Notes under the pieces: model-generated | What the model saw: the letters and a program-made list of their open reading frames with translations, nothing else | Told to the model about the DNA's origin: nothing | Database searches by the model: none | Shown: one piece after another, positions 7,631 through 11,618 of the stretch | Numbering within the stretch: position 1 is the first letter of the stretch | How the letters are laid out: each line of letters opens with the position of its first letter | Assembly (NCBI GenBank): GCA_023392575.1 | Contig: JAEVYV010000218.1 | Coordinates: 1-11,618 of the forward strand | From: Bacteroidota bacterium | GTDB lineage: Bacteria; Bacteroidota; Bacteroidia; Chitinophagales; Chitinophagaceae | Reading direction: 5' to 3' | Length of the DNA: 11,618 bases | Position numbers and translations under genes: made by a program

Positions 7631-8242
7631 TTATCTCCACTGAAGAGTGTTGATCAAATGCCAGAGGTCTTCTCTTAAAAACTTGTTGACCGGTGCCAGG
7701 GAGTCCTCATTGGGCGTAACATTAAAATACAGGGCGCCCCGTAAAAAATGTTTGACCGTATCGGTAGCAAAAAACTGATTGGCGGTTGCCGCATTTCCTT
7801 TCAGCGTAAAAAAAACGCCTTCGATTCCCTTGGGAGTGGTGAAGGGTTCGGGCTGAATGGCGGAGGCCCGGTAGGTATGCTGTTTGTAAGACAAGGTATA
7901 GGCATCGTTGACCAGCGAATCAAATTTGTTCTTTCCGATTTCTTTGTATGAAATGTGGATCCGGCCATTGAACCGCGGAAAGTCAATGTTGATCCAATAG
8001 GGGTTCTCGGCCTTTTGATCAAAAAACAGTGAGTCCTTTACAATCTGTCCGTATACAGGATATTCAAACATATAGGGAAAACCTGGTTGTTCAAATTTTT
8101 GATAGCTTTTTTTAGGAAGGTCAATTTTAAAATACCCCCGTGGCTTGGGGGTGTATTCACTGTTGCAGGCACTGAGGAAACAAGCAAGAAGAAACAGGCA
8201 ACAGGTAGTCAACGCCGGTGTCAAAATCCTTCCTTTTCTCAT
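7631..8242 (-). CDS. gldD: Gliding motility lipoprotein GldD
   Basis: Lipoprotein required for gliding and for type IX secretion-linked functions in Flavobacterium johnsoniae; acts in the cell envelope. With the start at 8242 the protein has 203 residues and opens with a classic lipoprotein signal: MRK, a hydrophobic core, then a lipobox LSAC with Cys 26 (LLAC at Cys 21 is a second candidate). The mature part holds the family's features, including PKPRGYFKIDLP soon after the lipobox, NPYWINIDFPRFNGRIHISYK, a KGIEGVFF segment, and the end LREDLWHLINTLQW. An ATG at 8290 would add 16 residues before the signal peptide, overlap the gldE end by 11 bases and run through a tandem repeat; I prefer 8242 because the signal peptide then starts normally. 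It follows gldE by 37 bases and is the last gene of the mutY-ssb-gldE-gldD group. Confidence 0.92.
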   Translation of the reverse strand: MRKGRILTPALTTCCLFLLACFLSACNSEYTPKPRGYFKIDLPKKSYQKFEQPGFPYMFEYPVYGQIVKDSLFFDQKAENPYWINIDFPRFNGRIHISYKEIGKNKFDSLVNDAYTLSYKQHTYRASAIQPEPFTTPKGIEGVFFTLKGNAATANQFFATDTVKHFLRGALYFNVTPNEDSLAPVNKFLREDLWHLINTLQWR

Positions 8243-8244
8243 TT

Positions 8245-8272
8245 TGTCAATTGACGATTGGCAACTGGCAAT
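8245..8272. repeat. Degenerate 7-base tandem repeat, four copies, before gldD
   Basis: On the + strand four consecutive heptamers read TGTCAAT, TGACGAT, TGGCAAC and TGGCAAT (consensus TGNCAAT). The array fills almost the whole gldE-gldD spacer and ends 2 bases before the preferred gldD ATG. From memory, similar AATTGCC/AATTGAC heptamer arrays occur between genes in other Bacteroidota. The copies differ at one or two positions each, so this is an old or decaying array. It may affect gldD translation by placement alone; no function is shown. Confidence 0.6.
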
Positions 8273-8279
8273 GGTTTTC

Positions 8280-9623
8280 TTACCCTTCATGGTTGATAAA
8301 AATCTTTACTGTTTTAATGCGGTTTTTTTCCACTTCCAAAACAGTAAAGTCAAAATCACCGCTGGTTACTGTTTCGTTAACGGCAGGGAATTCGCCGGCT
8401 ATCTCCAACACCAGTCCGGCCAGCGAATCGCTTTCGCCTTTTACGGCATCAAAGGTATCAATGTGCAGCCCCATGGCGCGGCAAAGATCATACAACATGA
8501 TTTTGGCATCTGCTATATAGGTTTTGTCGTCCACCTTGCGCACGGCGTTTTCCTCTTCATCAAATTCATCCCGGATGTCGCCAATGATTTCTTCCAAAAT
8601 ATCTTCCATGGTCACAATCCCGTTAGTGCCGCCAAATTCGTCCACCACCACGGCAAAATGAATGCGCCTGGTTTGAAATTCTTTTAAAAGATCCTTAATC
8701 AGTTTTGACTCCGGCACAAACATGGCCGGGCGGATCAGGTGGTGCCAGTCAAAATCGGCTTGCTTTAAAAAGGGCAAAAGGTCTTTTGTGTTTAAAATGC
8801 CAACCGTGTCGTCCAGGTTGGTTTTATACACGGGCAGGCGGGAGTAGTGCAGATCTTCTACTTTTTTCAGCAGATCGGAAAAGCTGGTGTTGTAGTCCAC
8901 GCCGTTCACATCCAGCCGAAACTTCATGATTTGCTTGACCGTGATGTTGCCAAACTTGACAATGCCCTTTAAAATATTTTTTTCTTCCACCGAGGTTTGC
9001 ACGTTGTTGATGTCGATGGCATCGTCCAGTTCCTTCATGCTGGCCGCCTCCGACTCGTGGGCGCCGCTGGTTTCGCTGATCCGGTCGGCAATGGCCACCA
9101 TGCGCAGGCTGATCCGGCGCAGCAGCAAATGCAATCCCTCCACCACGGCCGAAGTGCTGTAGGCAAAACGCAGGGTGTTTTGGGTGGCCCATACTTTGGG
9201 CAGCATTTTTCCGACAAACACAATCACAAAGGCAATGATCACTATTTTGATCAGCAGATCCACATTGATGGGGATCAAAAAGTGGATGGTGCCAATCTGC
9301 AAAACCGAGGAGAGTAAAAAATTAGCAAGGATGATGATGCTGATGTTAAACACCCCTCCGGCAATGAGCAGGGAGGTGTAAACAGCTTTTCTTTCTTCCA
9401 GCAGGCTGGTGATGCGCCGGGCCGCCGCATGCTGTTTGGTTTTCAGCATGTTTAAATCCCGGTTTTGGAGCGAAAAAAAGGCCACCTCGGCCCCGGAGGT
9501 AATAAAACTCAGTAGCAAAAGCACCAGTAATAAAACCACCAAAAAAACACTGCTTTGCGGGTTAGCAGCGATAAGTATTTGTGCCAGCGAATGTAAAAGA
9601 CTATTGACCGACGAGTGATCCAA
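8280..9623 (-). CDS. gldE: Gliding motility-associated protein GldE (DUF21/CBS/CorC type)
   Basis: Inner-membrane protein tied to GldD in gliding motility; built like the CorC/HlyC (CNNM) family. The 447 residues show a DUF21 membrane domain (about 26-170) with hydrophobic segments near 26-42, 82-106 and 113-140 and the family stretch FITSGAEVAFFS (40-51). A CBS pair follows (about 230-350), with the hallmark VDEFGGTNGIVTMEDILEEI (327-346). The C-terminal CorC_HlyC domain (about 365-447) closes it. The start is TTG at 9623: the frame has a stop 9 codons upstream and no ATG until codon 60, which would remove the first helix, so a non-ATG start is forced (CTG at 9644 is the other option). The ssb gene ends 88 bases upstream and gldD follows. 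Confidence 0.94.
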   Translation of the reverse strand: MDHSSVNSLLHSLAQILIAANPQSSVFLVVLLLVLLLLSFITSGAEVAFFSLQNRDLNMLKTKQHAAARRITSLLEERKAVYTSLLIAGGVFNISIIILANFLLSSVLQIGTIHFLIPINVDLLIKIVIIAFVIVFVGKMLPKVWATQNTLRFAYSTSAVVEGLHLLLRRISLRMVAIADRISETSGAHESEAASMKELDDAIDINNVQTSVEEKNILKGIVKFGNITVKQIMKFRLDVNGVDYNTSFSDLLKKVEDLHYSRLPVYKTNLDDTVGILNTKDLLPFLKQADFDWHHLIRPAMFVPESKLIKDLLKEFQTRRIHFAVVVDEFGGTNGIVTMEDILEEIIGDIRDEFDEEENAVRKVDDKTYIADAKIMLYDLCRAMGLHIDTFDAVKGESDSLAGLVLEIAGEFPAVNETVTSGDFDFTVLEVEKNRIKTVKIFINHEG

Positions 9624-9625
9624 TG

Positions 9626-9657
9626 CAAAGGTTTTAGTGAACAGATTTCATCACAAA
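9626..9657 (-). promoter_or_regulatory. Possible promoter before gldE
   Basis: On the minus strand TTTG (9657-9654) is followed after 20 bases by AACCTTTG (9633-9626), which matches the -7 element TAnnTTTG except for its first base. If real, transcription would begin at or just inside the TTG start of gldE, giving an almost leaderless message. The -33 part coincides with the foot of the preceding hairpin. Weak; the gene may simply be read from upstream. Confidence 0.25.
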
Positions 9658-9678
9658 GGCAGGCGAACCACCTGCCTT
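9656..9678 (-). terminator. Hairpin between ssb and gldE, possible terminator or attenuator
   Basis: AAGGCAGG (9656-9663) and CCTGCCTT (9671-9678) form eight perfect pairs. In the minus-strand RNA the stem extends to ten pairs, through a G-U wobble and one more G-C pair, around a 3-base loop. On the + strand the same position would be a C-A mismatch, so the better structure belongs to the minus-strand transcript. Only a short T stretch (CCTTTG) follows, so termination would be partial. It would separate ssb from gldE expression. Confidence 0.5.
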
Positions 9679-9711
9679 CCATATTGATTAAGTGTAAAAA
9701 TAGCGTTTTGT

Positions 9712-10143
9712 TTAAAACGAAAGATCTGAGGATTCGTCCATCGGCGGCACATCCGCTCCTCTGTATCCTTCTATCCCCGTCTCCGGATGGCTGGCGGCCG
9801 GGCCGCCATCGGTACGCTTATCCAACATAATCAGGTTGTCGCCCACCACCTCGGTGGCAAATTTGCGGGCCCCTTCCTTGTCTTCCCAGCTCCGGGTTCG
9901 AAGCCGGCCCTCAATATATACCAGGCTGCCTTTATGTAAATATTTTTGCGCCAGTTCGGCCAGGCCCCGCCATAAAACCACGGTATGCCATTCCGTTTGT
10001 GAGATCAGTTTGCCAGAGCGGTCTTTAAATGTTTCTGTGGTAGCCAAAGGAAATTTGGCAACGGCAATATTTCCTTCTAAAAACTGTACATCCGGATCCT
10101 TTCCCAAATTGCCAATGAGCATGACTCTGTTTACTCCTCTCAT
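9712..10143 (-). CDS. ssb: Single-stranded DNA-binding protein
   Basis: Binds and protects single-stranded DNA in replication and repair and recruits partner enzymes through its C-terminal tip. The 143 residues form one OB fold (about 1-108; MRGVNRVMLIGNLGKDP at the start, EWHTVVLWRGLAE at 51-63, KGSLVYIEGRLRTRSW at 71-86), a short linker, and the acidic tail MDESSDLSF. The tip ends DLSF where most SSBs end D(D)L/I-P-F: Ser replaces the penultimate Pro. The codon is TCG, one base from Pro CCG. The ATG at 10143 gives the family's normal N-terminus. On the minus strand a near-match TAGCTTTTG (10184-10176) lies 33 bases upstream, with one extra T compared with TAnnTTTG and no well-spaced -33. 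The 96-base gap to mutY holds nothing else clear. A mutY-ssb co-transcript is possible. Confidence 0.97.
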   Translation of the reverse strand: MRGVNRVMLIGNLGKDPDVQFLEGNIAVAKFPLATTETFKDRSGKLISQTEWHTVVLWRGLAELAQKYLHKGSLVYIEGRLRTRSWEDKEGARKFATEVVGDNLIMLDKRTDGGPAASHPETGIEGYRGADVPPMDESSDLSF

Positions 10144-10239
10144 ACAATTACAATTTATCTTGTTTTCAAATCGTCCAAAAGCTATTCTACATAAATTTAA
10201 AAAAGATAATCAAATCTTTTGCCAGCATGTTGATTTAAA

Positions 10240-11313
10240 TCAGATCAAATGTTCATCCATAAACTGCCTGAGGGTTTTGGGAAAGGCAAATTGGTTGAGC
10301 CCCGAAAAAGGCACCCAGGAAAATTGGTCTATTTTTTCCTTTTTGGCCGTTTCGATCAAAATAAACTGAAAAGAGAGCAACTGGTGGGAAAGCCGCTGCC
10401 TGGTTCGCTCAAAATGCTCCACCACAAGATAATCGGTCAGTCCGTACTGTTTTTCAAATTGTTTTAACACTTGTTTGTACGGAAGACTAGCGGCCGTTTC
10501 CACCAGGGCAAATTCAAACAACCGGGGCCAAATGTCTTTGGCCACTCTTTGGCGGATGGCTACGGCTTGTTTATGCCGGACCACAACATAGTTCAGCCAG
10601 CGTTCTTTGACGGGGGCTTTTTTTCCCTTTACCGGCAACAACTGCTGTTTCCCTGTGAGATAAGCCCGGCAATGGTGCCGGAAAAAGCAATGGCTACACT
10701 CCGGCACCGGCTTGCAAAGGACGGCTCCAAAATCCATGATGGCCTGGTTGTACTCTCCGGCTTTGGACGGGGGCAAAATGGCCTGAGCGGTTTGTGCAAA
10801 CTGCTTTTTTCCTTCTGCAGAGTCGATGGGGGTTTCGAGATCAAAAACCCGGGACAAAACCCGGAAAACATTCCCATCCAGTACCGCATGGGGCAGGTTG
10901 TAAGCAAAGGACGCAATGGCCGCTGCCGTATAGGGGCCCACACCTTTTAACTGTAAAATAGAATCATAATCAGTAGGAAAGCCCCCCTTGTGCTCCTGTG
11001 AGATCAAACGGGCCGTTTCCAGCAGGTTCCGGCACCGGGAATAATAACCCAACCCCTCCCAGAGTTTAAACACTTGTTTTTCGGAAGCCTGGGCCAGGTC
11101 CTGAATACGGGGAAAGGTATTGATAAAACTTTCATAATATTTAAGCCCCTGCTCCACCCGGGTTTGCTGCAAAATCACCTCGCTGAGCCAGATTTTATAC
11201 GGGTCCTTTTCCCCCTTCCAGGGCATGTTGCGGTCATTGGTTTTGCGGTTCCATTCCAATAATTTCTGAACAAAAAGCCGTTCCGTTTTGTGCCCGGGCT
11301 CTAATTTTCGCAT
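10240..11313 (-). CDS. mutY: A/G-specific adenine glycosylase MutY
   Basis: Removes adenine mispaired with 8-oxoguanine in base excision repair. The 357 residues are of usual length. The helix-hairpin-helix glycosylase domain shows SEVILQQTRV with catalytic Glu45, LKGVGPYTAAAI (122-133) as the hairpin, and LDGNVFRVLSR with catalytic Asp146. The iron-sulfur motif has Cys 200, 206, 209 and 215, spaced C-x5-C-x2-C-x5-C; the family norm is C-x6-C-x2-C-x5-C. The C-terminal NUDIX-like domain that reads 8-oxoguanine is present (about 240-357), with RQRLSH (305-310) at the place of the FSH-type loop. The ATG at 11313 is the natural start. It is divergent from the HU-family gene across 116 bases, and its own promoter could not be assigned. 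Confidence 0.96.
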   Translation of the reverse strand: MRKLEPGHKTERLFVQKLLEWNRKTNDRNMPWKGEKDPYKIWLSEVILQQTRVEQGLKYYESFINTFPRIQDLAQASEKQVFKLWEGLGYYSRCRNLLETARLISQEHKGGFPTDYDSILQLKGVGPYTAAAIASFAYNLPHAVLDGNVFRVLSRVFDLETPIDSAEGKKQFAQTAQAILPPSKAGEYNQAIMDFGAVLCKPVPECSHCFFRHHCRAYLTGKQQLLPVKGKKAPVKERWLNYVVVRHKQAVAIRQRVAKDIWPRLFEFALVETAASLPYKQVLKQFEKQYGLTDYLVVEHFERTRQRLSHQLLSFQFILIETAKKEKIDQFSWVPFSGLNQFAFPKTLRQFMDEHLI

Positions 11314-11372
11314 ACCTTAGGTTTGGTGTTTATAAAACGGGAATAATTTAACCCCAAAATATTTCTATTTTA

Positions 11373-11403
11373 TTGACAATCATTCTATATTGTACTATAT
11401 TGG
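11373..11403 (+). promoter_or_regulatory. Promoter of the HU-family gene
   Basis: TTGACA (11373-11378) is followed after 17 bases by TATATT (11396-11401), close to the general bacterial sigma-70 consensus. Read in the Bacteroidota way, TTG at -33 and TATATTGG (11396-11403, one base off TAnnTTTG) at -7 are 20 bases apart, so the site fits both models. Transcription would begin near 11408, some 20 bases before the ATG. Confidence 0.5.
11385..11402 (+). repeat. Direct repeat CTATATTG, 10-base spacing, in the HU promoter
   Basis: CTATATTG occurs at 11385-11392 and again at 11395-11402, one helical turn apart. The second copy contains the -10/-7 element. This could be a binding site for a regulator acting as a tandem dimer, or a chance duplication in AT-rich promoter DNA. 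Confidence 0.45.
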
Positions 11404-11429
11404 CTCCAAAATAAGTCTAAAACTTTGCT

Positions 11430-11618
11430 ATGAGAAAAGCAGATTTAGTCAATCAGATTTCCGAGAAAACAGGCATCCCCAAAGTGGATGTGCTGGTCAC
11501 TCTTGAACAAATGTTCAAAGAGATCAAGGGTACTCTTTCCAGAGGCGAGAATATTTATATTCGGGGCTTTGGCAGCTTCATTACCAAGAAAAGAGCTGCT
11601 AAAATTGGCCGCAACATC
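11430..11618 (+). CDS. HU/IHF-family DNA-binding protein (3' truncated)
   Basis: Small histone-like protein that bends and compacts DNA. The first 63 residues are visible and the rest lies beyond the window edge (the family is about 90-100 residues). It starts MRKADLVNQISEKTGIPKVDV, then helix 2 with LEQMFKEIK, then the beta-arm entry ENIYIRGFGSF (40-50) with the signature GFGSF, and KKRAAKIGRNI, where the family has the RNP/RNI arm-tip motif. The ATG at 11430 is the only reasonable start. The gene is too short and cut to tell HU from IHF-like subtypes. It is divergent from mutY. Confidence 0.93.
   Translation, partial: MRKADLVNQISEKTGIPKVDVLVTLEQMFKEIKGTLSRGENIYIRGFGSFITKKRAAKIGRNI

Noticed and set aside
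8288..8290. ATG at 8290 as the gldD start
   Set aside because: It would place 16 polar residues before a lipoprotein signal peptide and read through the tandem repeat; still possible but less likely than 8242.
8145..8687. Open + strand frame of 180 codons opposite gldD and gldE
   Set aside because: It spans the ends of two real genes and their spacer and has no recognisable motif.
9836..10369. Open + strand frame of 177 codons opposite ssb and mutY
   Set aside because: It crosses the ssb-mutY spacer and both coding regions on the opposite strand; no family resemblance.
1..11618. CRISPR array, tRNA, rRNA, insertion sequence or phage genes
   Set aside because: No regular repeat-spacer series, no cloverleaf or rRNA-like stretch, and no transposase, integrase or phage protein was seen on either strand.

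Overview
The window is a stretch of bacterial chromosome from the phylum Bacteroidota. Three things point there: the adjacent gliding-motility genes gldE and gldD, the -7 promoter element TAnnTTTG typical of this phylum upstream of two genes, and the protein types (ComEC with a degenerate C-terminal domain, DUF3109, a DUF7033-type deacetylase). A member of Chitinophagales is my best guess from the flavour of the proteins, but this is not proven. Coding density is high, no gap exceeds 150 bases, and there is no sign of phage, transposon, CRISPR, tRNA or rRNA.

Layout. On the + strand: the C-terminal part of comEC (DNA uptake channel, cut by the window edge), then purH with its own well-formed promoter, then an EamA-family transporter. 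The transporter converges on and overlaps by 8 bases a minus-strand block. Read 5' to 3' on the minus strand, that block is mutY, ssb, gldE, gldD, then after a 146-base spacer the tight trio DUF3109 protein, lutB-like iron-sulfur protein, DUF7033/NodB-like deacetylase. At the right edge a truncated HU/IHF-family gene runs on the + strand, divergent from mutY.

How the genes fit. HU, MutY and SSB handle DNA architecture, repair and single-strand binding. GldE and GldD are an envelope pair needed for gliding and type IX secretion in Flavobacterium johnsoniae. The HU-mutY-ssb-gldE-gldD order is, to my knowledge, recurrent in Bacteroidota. The DUF3109-lutB-deacetylase trio is packed with a 2-base gap and a 1-base stop/start overlap, so its proteins are very likely made together, although their functions do not obviously connect.

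The window is mostly ordinary core genome. The points most worth a second look are: an SSB C-terminal tip with Ser in place of the penultimate Pro; a MutY iron-sulfur motif one residue short between its first two cysteines; a four-copy degenerate 7-base tandem repeat directly before the gldD start codon; a hairpin between ssb and gldE whose full pairing exists only in the minus-strand RNA; 10-base-spaced direct repeats inside the HU promoter; and a lutB without lutA or lutC beside it. I did not find a clearly new biological system.
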